Of a DNA stretch of 64,000 nucleotides, positions 25,739 through 35,010 are shown piece by piece. Each line of letters starts with the position of its first letter. Position 1 is the first letter of the stretch. The notes beneath the pieces are model-generated. The model saw nothing but the letters and a program-made list of their open reading frames with translations. It had not been told where the DNA came from and did no database searches. Where the stretch lies: NCBI RefSeq assembly GCF_018882465.1, contig NZ_JACVOK010000002.1, positions 682,001-746,000 on the forward strand. Reading direction: 5' to 3'. The position numbers and the translations under genes are program-made. This DNA is from Polynucleobacter sp. 73C-SIWE. Its GTDB lineage: Bacteria; Pseudomonadota; Gammaproteobacteria; Burkholderiales; Burkholderiaceae.

Positions 25739-28480
25739 TTAGAGTGAACGCGCTACTTCAGTAACTTCGAACACCTCGAGCTGATCGCCTTCTTTAATGT
25801 CGTTGTAGCCTTTTAATGACAAACCGCACTCAACACCGGCACGAACTTCTTTGGCATCATCTTTAAAGCGCTTGAGTGAGTCGAGTTCACCAGACCAGAC
25901 AACCACGTTGTCACGTAAGAGGCGAACACTTGAAGTGCGTTTAACAACCCCGTCAACTACCAAGCAACCGGCGATAGCGCCAACCTTAGATACCAAGAAG
26001 ACTTGACGGATCTCAACGAGACCAGTGATTTCTTCTTTCTTATCTGGAGTCAACATACCACTCAGAGCCAACTTCACTTCATCAACAGCGTCATAAATAA
26101 TGTTGTGATAACGAATATCAACACCATTGTTTTCAGCTAACTTACGTGCTGCTGCATCTGCACGTGAGTTAAAGCCGATGATGACTGCCTTAGAAGCAAC
26201 CGCTAAGTTCACGTCTGTTTCAGTAATGCCGCCCACAGCCGCGTGAACGATTTGTACTTTCACTTCTGGTGTAGAGAGCTTCATTAAGGATTGTGATAAA
26301 GCTTCTTGTGAGCCCTGTACGTCCGCCTTGATGATCAATGGCAACAACTTCGCTTCAACTGCGCCCTCTTCCATGTTTTCCATCATGGTCTCGAGCTTGA
26401 ATGCCTGTTGTTTAGCCAGCTTCACGTCACGGAACTTGCCTTGACGGAACAGTGCGATCTCACGAGCCTTACGCTCATCAGGAACTACCTGCACTGATTC
26501 ACCAGCAGCCGGAACATCGGCCAAACCTTGAATCTCCACCGGAATGGATGGGCCAGCCTCGTTACATGGCTTGCCGTTTTCATCCATCATCGCGCGGACA
26601 CGACCGAATGTAGAACCAGCTAAGAGCATATCGCCACGCTTGAGCGTTCCAGACTGAACCAAAATGGTTGCTACTGGTCCCTTACCTTTATCTAAACGCG
26701 CCTCAATGACTAAGCCTTGTGCTGGAGCATCTTTAGCAGCCTTGAGTTCCAAGATTTCTGCTTGCAAGAGAACGTTCTCTAATAAAGCATCAATACCTTC
26801 GCCTGTTTTTGCAGACACTGGAATAAAGGGCACATCGCCACCGTACTCTTCAGGCACAACCTGCTCTGCTACCAACTCAGTCTTGACGCGCTCAGAATTG
26901 GCTTCTGGCTTATCAATCTTATTGATCGCAACAACTAAAGGCACACCACCAGCGATTGCATGGTGAATCGCTTCTTTAGTTTGCGGCATCACACCGTCAT
27001 CTGCTGCCACGACCAAGATCACGATATCGGTTGCCTTAGCACCGCGAGCACGCATTGCCGTAAAGGCTTCGTGACCTGGGGTATCTAGGAAAGTAATCAT
27101 GCCGCGTGGTGTTTCTACGTGATAAGCACCAATGTGCTGAGTAATGCCGCCTGCTTCACCGGTAGCCACTTTAGCTGCACGAATCTTGTCGAGCAAAGAA
27201 GTTTTACCGTGGTCAACGTGACCCATCACAGTAACTACTGGAGGACGTGGCAATAACTCTGCATCGTGACCATCAGTACCCAGATCTAAATCTGGATCAT
27301 CTAATTTCGCTGCATGGGCTTTGTGACCCATTTCTTCAACGATGATCATGGCTGTATCTTGATCAAGTACTTGGTTAATGGTGACCATTTGGCCCATACC
27401 CATTAAAAGCTTGATCACTTCTGCACTCTTCACTGCCATTGCATGAGCTAACTCAGCAACAGTAATCGTTTCTGGAACATGAACATCACGCACCACTGGT
27501 TCTGTTGGAACCTGGAAGTTGGTATCAACGTTGGCTTCAGCAATTTGACGTTGCTTCTTGCGACCACCGCCAGAGCGCCAGCCACCAACACCACCGGATA
27601 CATCACCACGAGTTTTAAGACCACCAGGCTTCTTGGCGCCTTCTTCTTGCCAAGTAGATGATGTCTCTGAGGACTTAATGGTTTTACCGCCAACTTTAGC
27701 GGGGGATTTTTTCTTGTCTTCAGCACCTTCTGCTTTTGCAGGTTTGTGCAAAGTACCTTTTTTCGCCTCGTCGGCAGCAACTTCGCTTGGCGCTTTAAGG
27801 ACGCGAGCTGGCGCACTCATCATGTCGCGAATCGCTAAAGCTTCTGCTTCAGCGGCGGCACGACGTACACGAATTTCAGCTAGCTCTTTTTCTTTGCTGG
27901 CTGCTAAATCCTTTGCAGCCTTATCTATCTTCGCTTTTTTCTCAGCAGCTGCAGGGGCAGCATCTGCTTTTGCGTCACTCTCAGCCGGTTGTGCAACTTC
28001 TTTTTGACGAGCATCTTCTGCCGCCTTCATTTCAGCTTCTTGACGAGCCAATAACTCAGCTTGACGAGTAGCTTCAGCTGCGCGTTTTTCTAATTCTTCT
28101 TCAGAAAGAATCGGTTTAGCTGCTGCCGCAGGTGCAGCTGCCTTTGCAGGGGCCGCCTCAACTGCAGGAGCTTTATCGCCCGCTTTAACTAGTACACGCT
28201 TTTTACGTACTTCAACCTGAACTGTACGAGTACGCCCAGCAGAATCCGCCTGACGAATCTCAGAGTTCTCGCGCTTGATTAAAGTAATCTTTTTACGAGC
28301 GCCAGCCTCAACATTACCGTGTGCTTTTTGCAAATGCTCAAGCAGAACAGTTTTGTCTTTTTCGGTAATGCTCTCATCCTCAGAAGCTTTGTCGATCCCA
28401 GCTGCCTTCAATTGCTCCAAGAGGTCAGCCGCGGTTCGTTTGAGTTCCTTAGCGAGTACTTTTACTGTTGTTGTTGCCAT
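25739..28480 (-). CDS. infB: Translation initiation factor IF-2
   Basis: GTPase of 913 residues that brings fMet-tRNA to the 30S subunit. An N-terminal IF2 assembly domain (residues 1-55), a long charged Ala/Lys/Glu-rich linker (about 60-300) and a second N-domain (about 330-400) precede the G domain, with [18 protein letters not shown] at about 416, [15 protein letters not shown] and NKIDKP. The C-terminal domains include [20 protein letters not shown]. Length fits betaproteobacterial IF-2. It is between nusA (13 bases) and rbfA in the operon that begins with rimP. Confidence 0.98.
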   Translation of the reverse strand: MATTTVKVLAKELKRTAADLLEQLKAAGIDKASEDESITEKDKTVLLEHLQKAHGNVEAGARKKITLIKRENSEIRQADSAGRTRTVQVEVRKKRVLVKAGDKAPAVEAAPAKAAAPAAAAKPILSEEELEKRAAEATRQAELLARQEAEMKAAEDARQKEVAQPAESDAKADAAPAAAEKKAKIDKAAKDLAASKEKELAEIRVRRAAAEAEALAIRDMMSAPARVLKAPSEVAADEAKKGTLHKPAKAEGAEDKKKSPAKVGGKTIKSSETSSTWQEEGAKKPGGLKTRGDVSGGVGGWRSGGGRKKQRQIAEANVDTNFQVPTEPVVRDVHVPETITVAELAHAMAVKSAEVIKLLMGMGQMVTINQVLDQDTAMIIVEEMGHKAHAAKLDDPDLDLGTDGHDAELLPRPPVVTVMGHVDHGKTSLLDKIRAAKVATGEAGGITQHIGAYHVETPRGMITFLDTPGHEAFTAMRARGAKATDIVILVVAADDGVMPQTKEAIHHAIAGGVPLVVAINKIDKPEANSERVKTELVAEQVVPEEYGGDVPFIPVSAKTGEGIDALLENVLLQAEILELKAAKDAPAQGLVIEARLDKGKGPVATILVQSGTLKRGDMLLAGSTFGRVRAMMDENGKPCNEAGPSIPVEIQGLADVPAAGESVQVVPDERKAREIALFRQGKFRDVKLAKQQAFKLETMMENMEEGAVEAKLLPLIIKADVQGSQEALSQSLMKLSTPEVKVQIVHAAVGGITETDVNLAVASKAVIIGFNSRADAAARKLAENNGVDIRYHNIIYDAVDEVKLALSGMLTPDKKEEITGLVEIRQVFLVSKVGAIAGCLVVDGVVKRTSSVRLLRDNVVVWSGELDSLKRFKDDAKEVRAGVECGLSLKGYNDIKEGDQLEVFEVTEVARSL

Positions 28481-28493
28481 GCACTACTTCCTC

Positions 28494-29975
28494 TCATGAA
28501 GTAAACCAATGTTCGCGCGCTTTCATGATGAGCGTTTTCGCAGTTTCTTCGTCAATTTGTGTCGCCTCAACTAGCTCATCAACAGCCAGTTCAGCAAGGT
28601 CGTCACGGGTGTGAACTTGATTGTCAGCAAGCTTAGCAATCAGCTCTGTTGTCATTCCTTCTAAAGAACGTAAGTCTTGGGAAACTTCACCAATACGCTC
28701 TTCTTTTGCCAACTCCATCGTTAGCAAGGAATCACGAGCGCGAGTACGCAACTCATTCACGGTATCTTCATCGAATGAATCAATCTCTAGCATTTCAGAA
28801 AGCGGCACATAAGCTACTTCTTCCAATGTATTGAAACCTTCTTCAATCAAAATATCAGCAACTTCTTGGTCAACGTCTAATTTATCCATGAATAATTGAC
28901 GTACAGAAGAAGCTTCTTTTTCTGTTTTCTCAGCAGACTCTTCTGGAGTCATGATGTTGATCTGCCAACCAGTCAAATCACTTGCCAAACGCACGTTCTG
29001 TCCGCTACGGCCAATGGCAATTGCCAAGTTCTCTTCATCAACAACAACATCCATCGCATGACGCTCTTCGTCAACCACGATTGAAGATACTTGTGCCGGA
29101 GCCAAAGCACCAATCACAAACTGGGCTGGATCTTCAGACCACAACACAATATCCACTGCTTCGCCTGCAACTTCGTTACGTACTGCAGTAACGCGTGTGC
29201 CACGAACACCAACACAGGTACCAATTGGATCGATGCGCTTGTCATAAGTCACAACAGCAATCTTGGCACGGATGCCAGGGTCACGGGCTGCGCCTTTAAT
29301 CTCTAATAAACCCTGCTCCATCTCTGGAACTTCATTCTCAAACAACTTAATCAAGAAGTCTGGGCAAGTACGAGAGAGTTCGATCTGTGGACCACGCGCT
29401 TCACGATCTACTTTGAGGATGTAAGCACGTACACGATCACCAGAACGTAAATTCTCTTTTGGAATCATTTGATCGCGACGCAATAAAGCCTCAACACGAC
29501 CAGATTCAATAATCAAACCATTCTTGTCAGCACGCTTCACGGTACCGGTCATGACTTTTTCGCCACGCTCAAGGTAGTCGTTCAAGATTTGCTCACGCTC
29601 AGCATCACGAATGCGTTGCAAGATCACTTGCTTAGCAGCTTGCGCACCGATACGGCCAAATGCTAAAGATTCGATCTGCTCTTCGATGTAGTCGCCAACT
29701 TCCATGTCAGCAAGTTGCTCTTGAGCTTCGAACTGCAAAATCTCTTTATCAGGCTCTTGCAGACCAGCTTCGTTAGGAACTACCAACCAGCGACGGAAGG
29801 TTTCGTATTCGCCTGACTCACGGTCAATCGATACACGAATATCCACATCTTCGTTGGGATAACGTTTCTTAGTGGCTGAGGCCAGTGCCATCTCTAGCGC
29901 CTCAAACACAATAGCTTGATCAACGTTCTTTTCACGCGCTAGGGCGTCTGCCAACATGAGAACTTCTCGGCTCAT
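28494..29975 (-). CDS. nusA: Transcription termination/antitermination protein NusA
   Basis: RNA polymerase-binding factor of 493 residues controlling pausing, termination and antitermination. Layout: N-terminal polymerase-binding domain (1-130), S1 (about 135-200, [19 protein letters not shown]), two KH domains (about 230-345, with [21 protein letters not shown] and [18 protein letters not shown]) and two C-terminal acidic AR repeats (about 365-490). Its ATG overlaps the rimP stop as ATGA. In E. coli NusA represses its own operon through leader terminators; the hairpins upstream of rimP here suggest the same kind of control. Confidence 0.98.
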   Translation of the reverse strand: MSREVLMLADALAREKNVDQAIVFEALEMALASATKKRYPNEDVDIRVSIDRESGEYETFRRWLVVPNEAGLQEPDKEILQFEAQEQLADMEVGDYIEEQIESLAFGRIGAQAAKQVILQRIRDAEREQILNDYLERGEKVMTGTVKRADKNGLIIESGRVEALLRRDQMIPKENLRSGDRVRAYILKVDREARGPQIELSRTCPDFLIKLFENEVPEMEQGLLEIKGAARDPGIRAKIAVVTYDKRIDPIGTCVGVRGTRVTAVRNEVAGEAVDIVLWSEDPAQFVIGALAPAQVSSIVVDEERHAMDVVVDEENLAIAIGRSGQNVRLASDLTGWQINIMTPEESAEKTEKEASSVRQLFMDKLDVDQEVADILIEEGFNTLEEVAYVPLSEMLEIDSFDEDTVNELRTRARDSLLTMELAKEERIGEVSQDLRSLEGMTTELIAKLADNQVHTRDDLAELAVDELVEATQIDEETAKTLIMKAREHWFTS

Positions 29976-30463
29976 GACTTTCTTCCTTTGAAATCAATAA
30001 CAGGGACCAACCGAGTCTTATCGACCTCGGCTAAAGAAAACTCCAATTGAGAGGGCTGACCATCAGCACCCTCAAACACCAAACCAAATTTCGCATCAGG
30101 CGAATTCAACTCACCAGTCAGCAAACCTTGCAATACACCACGAAAATTCTTGCGGGTACCAACAGCCACACGCAACTTCAAATCCACTTCCATTCCAGCA
30201 AAGCGCTCAAAATCTGCCGCACTCTTCACAGGACGATCTAAGCCTGGTGAAGAAATCTCCAATCGCTCGTAAGGAATGTTCTCAACTGGCAAGGTATAGC
30301 TCAGTTGATGACTTACCTTCTCGCAATCGAGGACAGTAATCAAACGCTCGTAATCCGGGTTTTCAATCGTGACGCGCAGCAAACCTCCAGCCTCACGCTC
30401 AATATCTACTAACGTGTAGCCTAAGTTTTCCAGCTCTGCAGAAATAACCTGCTGATCCTTCAC
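29972..30463 (-). CDS. rimP: Ribosome maturation factor RimP
   Basis: 30S assembly factor of 163 residues. N-terminal alpha/beta domain with [21 protein letters not shown] and the cation-binding [14 protein letters not shown] region, then [26 protein letters not shown], the strongest family signature, and a C-terminal Sm-like barrel with [12 protein letters not shown]. The start is GTG at 30463, supported by AAGGGAAG just upstream; a nearby ATG is out of frame. First gene of the rimP-nusA-infB-rbfA-truB operon. Its leader is unusual and described separately. Confidence 0.96.
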   Translation of the reverse strand: MKDQQVISAELENLGYTLVDIEREAGGLLRVTIENPDYERLITVLDCEKVSHQLSYTLPVENIPYERLEISSPGLDRPVKSAADFERFAGMEVDLKLRVAVGTRKNFRGVLQGLLTGELNSPDAKFGLVFEGADGQPSQLEFSLAEVDKTRLVPVIDFKGRKS

Positions 30464-30487
30464 AACTTCCCTTCATACCAAAACGGC

Positions 30488-30513
30488 AAAAAAAAATGGG
30501 CTTCAAAGCCCAT
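30488..30513 (-). terminator. Strong intrinsic terminator just upstream of rimP
   Basis: ATGGGCT and AGCCCAT form a 7-bp stem around four bases, followed by nine T residues on the minus strand. The T run ends about 25 bases before the rimP GTG, leaving no room for a promoter after it, so it must act on transcripts that reach rimP. Confidence 0.8.
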
Positions 30514-30570
30514 ATTCTCGAAATTCAGAACAGGCCGACTTACGTTGATCGCAACATCAGTCGGTAACAA

Positions 30571-30594
30571 CTAAAAACAGCAGAAACCTGCTGT
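30571..30594 (-). terminator. Intrinsic terminator between rluB and rimP
   Basis: ACAGCAG and CTGCTGT form a 7-bp stem with a 4-base loop, followed by TTTT, 43 bases after the rluB stop. It may end rluB transcription; it also lies just after a TATAAT box, so it could be the first leader hairpin of the rimP operon. Confidence 0.65.
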
Positions 30595-30637
30595 CAGACC
30601 AAAATTATAGCTGATTTTTAGGGAAAACTGTTAGAAA

Positions 30638-32413
30638 TCAGAAGCTTTCGCCTGGATTTCTCGGTTTTCTAGGGCCCTTATTGAAAGGTTTTCGCCCTTT
30701 TGGTGCGCCCCGTTTAGGTCCATTTCCTGGGCTTTGGGGATTCGCTGTCACAAAAGCAGACTGGCCATGATGCACTTTCTTGCCCTTGCTACGGTTTTGA
30801 CCTTGGCCACCGCCCCCACCCTGACCGCCGCCTTGACCAGGTCTGCCGCCTTGGGTGCGACCACGAAAAGGACCGCGCCCTTCGCCTGAACCACCACCTT
30901 GACCACCAGGTCTGCCGCCTCTACCCTGATGCGTCATGCCGTTATGGCCACTAGCAAGGGTTAGGGCATCGCGTGAGCCCCAGTAAGAAACCGAGGTTTG
31001 CATTGGATCAGGTTGGAAATCTGCAGCAGCAGGATTGCGACTTTGACCATTCGGATTTGGATTGCGACCCTTATCTTGAGGCTGTGGCATTTTTAAGCCG
31101 GCAGACTTCATCAAGTTGTAGATACCGCCAGCCTCAATCTCTTCCCATTTCCCCCGCCTTAAGCGCGGAGGCAATAAGAAAATGCCATAACGGGTTCGGA
31201 TTAAGCGAGATACCGTATGACCAACTGCTTCAAACATACGACGTACTTCGCGATTGCGCCCCTCACTTAATGCAACGTGGTACCAGCGATTTGCACCATC
31301 ACCACCACCCATTGCTAGGCGCAAGAATTTAGCTTGGCCATCATCGAGCGTAATACCACTCTTCAATTGCGCTGTATTTTCTTGACTCAACTCACCCAAG
31401 ATCCGTACAGCATATTCACGTTCAACGCCGTAACGTGGATGCATTAAACGATTTGCTAACTCACCAGAAGTGGTAAATAACAAAAGACCTTCGGTATTAA
31501 AGTCCAAGCGGCCAACAGCAATCCATCGACCTTGACGTGGCTTTGGCAAACGATCAAAAACGGTTGGACGACCTTCAGGATCGGATTGGCTAACAATCTC
31601 ACCAGCAGGCTTGTGATACATGATCACGCGTGGCGGTTTAGTCTGAATCTTGCGATGAACTGGCTTCCCATTGATACGTACTTGATCTGTTGGCCCAATA
31701 CGTTGGCCGATATGTGCGGGTAACCCATTAACCGATACGCGCCCTTGAATAATCAAGTCTTCCATATCGCGACGGGATCCCATGCCAACGTCAGCCAATA
31801 CCTTATGTAACTTAACAGTATCTTCGTCGTCAGCTTCATCATCTAAACCATCGAGATCTGACCAGACTTCATCACGCAAACTCAGCGGTAAGTCATCAAC
31901 GTTTGCAAATTGCAAACTACTCATTTCTTCTTCTGTCGGCGCATCAGGATCTTCATCCTCACGTGAGCGCTGTGCGCGCTGGGCGCGACGTTCTGCACCA
32001 GTCTGATGAGAAACCTCGCTCTCATTCAGGCCATCTGGATTTTTTACTTCCAATACTTCGGGAGCATCTAAAGCAGCATCAAATTCACCAGAAACAACGG
32101 AGGCAAATAAAGCTTCGCTTTCTGCAGGATTGGGAGCTAATTTGGCGGATTGATTACCTTGATTGTTACCACCCTCGCGCGGACCATTACCTTCGCCGCC
32201 TTCACGACGAGGCCGATCCTTATTAAAAGGACGTTTCTTATTAAATGGATGCTTCCCTGAGCCCGCACGGCGTGGATGTCTTGGACCACGCTCACCACCT
32301 TCGCGACCTTCGGCTTTATTGCCATCCTCATTGGATGGGCCTGCGTCAGCGCTAGATGGAGTTACGGCTTGATTTACTACCGGGAATGAATCGTTTTCGT
32401 TAGAGCTTGTCAT
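30638..32413 (-). CDS. rluB: 23S rRNA pseudouridine(2605) synthase RluB with long low-complexity ends
   Basis: Protein of 591 residues, much longer than the roughly 290-residue E. coli enzyme. The core is standard: an S4 RNA-binding domain (about 200-255, [21 protein letters not shown]) and an RsuA/RluB catalytic domain with Asp in [14 protein letters not shown] (about 300) and [20 protein letters not shown]. The first 195 residues are charged and disordered (Arg/Gly/Asn, then acidic); the last 150 are rich in Gly, Gln, Arg and Lys (about 30660-31000), resembling RGG-type RNA-binding tails. It lies six bases after scpB. Confidence 0.95.
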   Translation of the reverse strand: MTSSNENDSFPVVNQAVTPSSADAGPSNEDGNKAEGREGGERGPRHPRRAGSGKHPFNKKRPFNKDRPRREGGEGNGPREGGNNQGNQSAKLAPNPAESEALFASVVSGEFDAALDAPEVLEVKNPDGLNESEVSHQTGAERRAQRAQRSREDEDPDAPTEEEMSSLQFANVDDLPLSLRDEVWSDLDGLDDEADDEDTVKLHKVLADVGMGSRRDMEDLIIQGRVSVNGLPAHIGQRIGPTDQVRINGKPVHRKIQTKPPRVIMYHKPAGEIVSQSDPEGRPTVFDRLPKPRQGRWIAVGRLDFNTEGLLLFTTSGELANRLMHPRYGVEREYAVRILGELSQENTAQLKSGITLDDGQAKFLRLAMGGGDGANRWYHVALSEGRNREVRRMFEAVGHTVSRLIRTRYGIFLLPPRLRRGKWEEIEAGGIYNLMKSAGLKMPQPQDKGRNPNPNGQSRNPAAADFQPDPMQTSVSYWGSRDALTLASGHNGMTHQGRGGRPGGQGGGSGEGRGPFRGRTQGGRPGQGGGQGGGGGQGQNRSKGKKVHHGQSAFVTANPQSPGNGPKRGAPKGRKPFNKGPRKPRNPGESF

Positions 32414-32419
32414 TAATTA

Positions 32420-33097
32420 TTATTTTGTTTCGTCTGATTGCTCAGACTCAGGGGTAACTTCTTCTACTACTGCATTTACTAAATCTTCAGCGACTTCTTG
32501 ACCTTCATTAATGATCACAGTTTCTACTGTGGCATCTGGATCAAATTCGATGATGGCTTGGCCCAAGTGTTCTGCCGCTGCCATCGGCGCGGCATCCTCT
32601 AGCATTGGCAAGCTTTGCAAGTTTGTCAAACTGAGGTCATCTAAAAATTGTTTAGTTGTAGCGTATAAGCCTGGGCGGCCGATAGTCTCTTTATGGCCAA
32701 TCACTTCTACCCAACCACGATCTTCTAACTGCTTCATCACGTTGCTACTTACAGCAACGCCACGAATCTCTTCAATCTCTCCGCGAGTCACAGGCTGGCG
32801 GTAAGCAATAATGGCCAAGGTTTCCATCACTGCGCGAGAATACTTTGGTGGCTTCTCGGGAGTGAGGCGATCTAAATACTCACGCATGGACAAACGACTT
32901 TGGAAACGCCAACCGGTCGCAATATGAACCAGCTCCATTCCTTTGTCATCCCAAGCACGCTGAATTTCTACTAAAGCTTCATCAATATCTGCTGTTGTGA
33001 TGTCTTCAACAAACAAGCGAGATAAATCAGCTACAGAGAGTGGTTCCTGTGCGCACAGGAGGGCTGTTTCAATAACGCGCTTGTTGTGATCGTCCAT
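32420..33097 (-). CDS. scpB: Segregation and condensation protein B
   Basis: Kleisin-associated winged-helix protein of 225 residues, part of the SMC-ScpA-ScpB complex that compacts the chromosome. Conserved ScpB regions are [20 protein letters not shown] at the start, [17 protein letters not shown], and [33 protein letters not shown] with [21 protein letters not shown]. The last 60 residues are acidic and variable. Its smc and scpA partners are not in the window. It heads the minus-strand unit with rluB; a perfect 18-bp palindrome lies directly upstream. Confidence 0.95.
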   Translation of the reverse strand: MDDHNKRVIETALLCAQEPLSVADLSRLFVEDITTADIDEALVEIQRAWDDKGMELVHIATGWRFQSRLSMREYLDRLTPEKPPKYSRAVMETLAIIAYRQPVTRGEIEEIRGVAVSSNVMKQLEDRGWVEVIGHKETIGRPGLYATTKQFLDDLSLTNLQSLPMLEDAAPMAAAEHLGQAIIEFDPDATVETVIINEGQEVAEDLVNAVVEEVTPESEQSDETK

Positions 33098-33109
33098 AAA
33101 AGTCGGGCT

Positions 33110-33127
33110 ATCAGGAATATTCCTGAT
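33110..33127. promoter_or_regulatory. Perfect 18-bp palindrome upstream of scpB
   Basis: ATCAGGAAT is followed directly by its exact complement ATTCCTGAT, 12 bases before the scpB start. With no loop bases the DNA symmetry fits a dimeric repressor site better than an RNA hairpin. No T run follows, so it is not a terminator. Confidence 0.45.
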
Positions 33128-33289
33128 GAGGCTTTAAAAAATGTATTTCAGTAATGGGTTTGTGGTGTTCTCTAGCTACTACGACCAATCCATCTCATGA
33201 ATTCTAGTTGGGGGATTGATTCGCGCCAAAACGAAGTCCTTTTCGTTCACCGTGCACCCATTATAAGGTAGGCTCAATACAATAGCTAT

Positions 33290-34213
33290 ATGCACAATAT
33301 TTCATCAAAACCCCGAATTGAGCCATTTATGGAACCCCAATCTCCAGAACGTCGTCGCTTATTGGGGCTGGGCGTTGCTGCTGGCACCCTTCTTGGGGCA
33401 GCAGGCCTCTCCTCATGTAGCATGATGGGGAGCAAAAAACCCGTACTTGGACTGGTACTTGGTGCGGGGGCTGCCCGAGGCTTTGCCCATGTAGGGGTCA
33501 TCAAGGCACTAGAGTCACAAGGCATCTACCCCGATATCGTTGTAGGTAGCAGTGCTGGAAGCGTGATTGCCGCTCTGCTCGCATCCGGGGCAACCGGAAA
33601 TGATCTCAATCGTCTTGCCTTAAGTCTGGATGAAGCTACGATCGCTGACTGGGGTTTGCCATTTGTCGGCCGTTTTGGCGGCCTGATTAAAGGTGATGCC
33701 CTACAAAACATGGTCAATCGCGAAGTGCAAAATAAAACAATTGAGCAAATGCGGATTCCGCTGGGCATTGTGGCAACCGAATTGCAATCAGGCAAAGGCG
33801 TCTTGTTTAGGAGCGGTAATACAGGTCAGGCAGTTCGCGCATCGTGTAGCGTGCCTGGCGTGTTTCAGCCTACCGTCATTAGCGGCAAGGAATATGTTGA
33901 TGGCGGTTTAGTGGCACCAGTGCCAGTGAGTTATGCAAGACAGATGGGGGCTACTATTGTGATTGCCGTCAACATCTCTTCTGAACCAGTGCATCAAGAT
34001 GCCAGCGGTACTTTTGGAGTGTTACAACACACCATCTCCATCATGCAAAAAAGTATTAATCAGTTCGAGCTCAAGAGCGCCGATATTGTGATTACCCCGC
34101 AACTCAAGCAAATGAGTAGCGGTGACTTCAAATCCAGAAATGCAGCCATCCTTGCAGGAGAAGCTGCGGCACAAGAACAAATGGGTTTAATAAAGGAAAA
34201 GCTGAGGGGCTAG
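33290..34213 (+). CDS. Patatin-like phospholipase, RssA-type, probable lipoprotein
   Basis: Serine lipid hydrolase of 307 residues. The oxyanion loop GLVLGAGAARGFAHVGVIKALE, the nucleophile GSSAGS and the Asp of the dyad in DGGLVAPVP are all present. Upstream is RRRLLGLGVAAGTLLGAAGLSSC, a Tat-like signal ending in a lipobox with Cys, so the protein may be exported and lipid-anchored. ATG at 33290 and ATG at 33329 are both possible; neither has a good ribosome site, but the second puts the twin arginines nearer the N-terminus. Substrate unknown. Confidence 0.9.
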   Translation: MHNISSKPRIEPFMEPQSPERRRLLGLGVAAGTLLGAAGLSSCSMMGSKKPVLGLVLGAGAARGFAHVGVIKALESQGIYPDIVVGSSAGSVIAALLASGATGNDLNRLALSLDEATIADWGLPFVGRFGGLIKGDALQNMVNREVQNKTIEQMRIPLGIVATELQSGKGVLFRSGNTGQAVRASCSVPGVFQPTVISGKEYVDGGLVAPVPVSYARQMGATIVIAVNISSEPVHQDASGTFGVLQHTISIMQKSINQFELKSADIVITPQLKQMSSGDFKSRNAAILAGEAAAQEQMGLIKEKLRG

Positions 34214-34225
34214 AGAGCCAGCGCC

Positions 34226-34873
34226 TTATAGGTTACTTGACTTACGCTTGAGTTTTTTTACTTCGTTCAACAGTTCTTTGCGTTCTGCATCATTTAAAGT
34301 GTCACTGCCATCTAAGCGGCGTGCGCCATCAAAACGCTTATCCCAATAGAGGCTTCCAAGGTCGTCAACACGAACAGTAGTTCCTTTGGATGGGGAATGA
34401 ATAAATTTGTTATCGCCAACATAAATGCCGACGTGTGAAAAAGTTAAACGCATCGTATTAAAAAATACGAGATCACCTGGTTGCAACTCATCGCGATTGA
34501 TGGGCTTACCAACACGACTCATTTGTGTTGATTTACGGGGTAGCAAGAATCCAAGCTTGTCTTTGAACACGTAGCCAACAAAACTACTGCCATCTAATCC
34601 AGACTGAGGTAATTCTGTATCGGAGCGATAACGCACGCCAATCACTTCCATGGCGCGATCAATCAACTCTTCCGATTTTCCAGAAACGGTATCAACTAAG
34701 CGATCAGATACACGATAGAGATAAGAGCGCCCAGCCTGAAACATGCTTTCTTTTGGAACTACCGCTTCAGCAGAGACGTCATTAGGCGCATCGACCGCGT
34801 AAGTCGACACAGAAACCGCTAAGCCCAAGGCAAAACCCAAGAACTTTAAAAGTAGCGCTTTTTTCAGTGACAT
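34226..34873 (-). CDS. NlpC/P60-family protein with catalytic Cys replaced by Gly
   Basis: Secreted protein of 215 residues with a signal peptide (residues 1-27, cleavage near STYA-V) and an NlpC/P60 domain at about 66-195. The family motif DCSGFV reads DGSSFV (94-99): codon 95 at 34589-34591 is GGC where TGC would give the nucleophile. The His motif FSHVGIYVG (H147) and NKFIHSPSKGTTVRV (H159), LQPGDLVFF and the GARR end are intact. Either a non-catalytic cell-wall binder or an inactivated enzyme. It is convergent with the patatin gene (12 bases). Confidence 0.88.
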   Translation of the reverse strand: MSLKKALLLKFLGFALGLAVSVSTYAVDAPNDVSAEAVVPKESMFQAGRSYLYRVSDRLVDTVSGKSEELIDRAMEVIGVRYRSDTELPQSGLDGSSFVGYVFKDKLGFLLPRKSTQMSRVGKPINRDELQPGDLVFFNTMRLTFSHVGIYVGDNKFIHSPSKGTTVRVDDLGSLYWDKRFDGARRLDGSDTLNDAERKELLNEVKKLKRKSSNL

Positions 34874-35010
34874 CGGACCAGTTTAACAAAGAACCTTAAA
34901 TTAACCAAGTCTTGACTTTAGTCTTAAGTCTTTGTTTATAAAGATAATTTATTCTTAATTTGGGGCAGATGCACCAAATTAGCTCATTTAAAGGTCAATT
35001 TGCTTGGCTG

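Larger units (their letters stand above)
30464..30609 (-). promoter_or_regulatory. Structured leader of the rimP-nusA-infB operon
   Basis: Read on the minus strand, the leader contains a perfect TATAAT (30604-30609), then three hairpins. The first (30577-30594) and third (30496-30513) end in T runs. The middle (30535-30564) pairs CCGACT with AGTCGG and, inside, ATGTTG with CAACGT, around loop CGAT, 12 pairs with one G-A mismatch. Transcripts started at the -10 box would have to pass both terminator-like hairpins before rimP. This is consistent with attenuation or antitermination by NusA, as known for the E. coli operon; the mechanism here is inferred. Confidence 0.5.

Noticed and set aside
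27448-28007. Sizeable open frames on both strands inside infB
   Set aside because: They mirror the Ala/Lys/Glu-rich linker codons of IF-2; composition is that of a shifted frame and no motif is present.
30660-31000. Repetitive Gly-codon DNA at the rluB end as a mobile repeat
   Set aside because: It stays in the rluB frame and encodes a low-complexity tail; no direct repeats at its borders.
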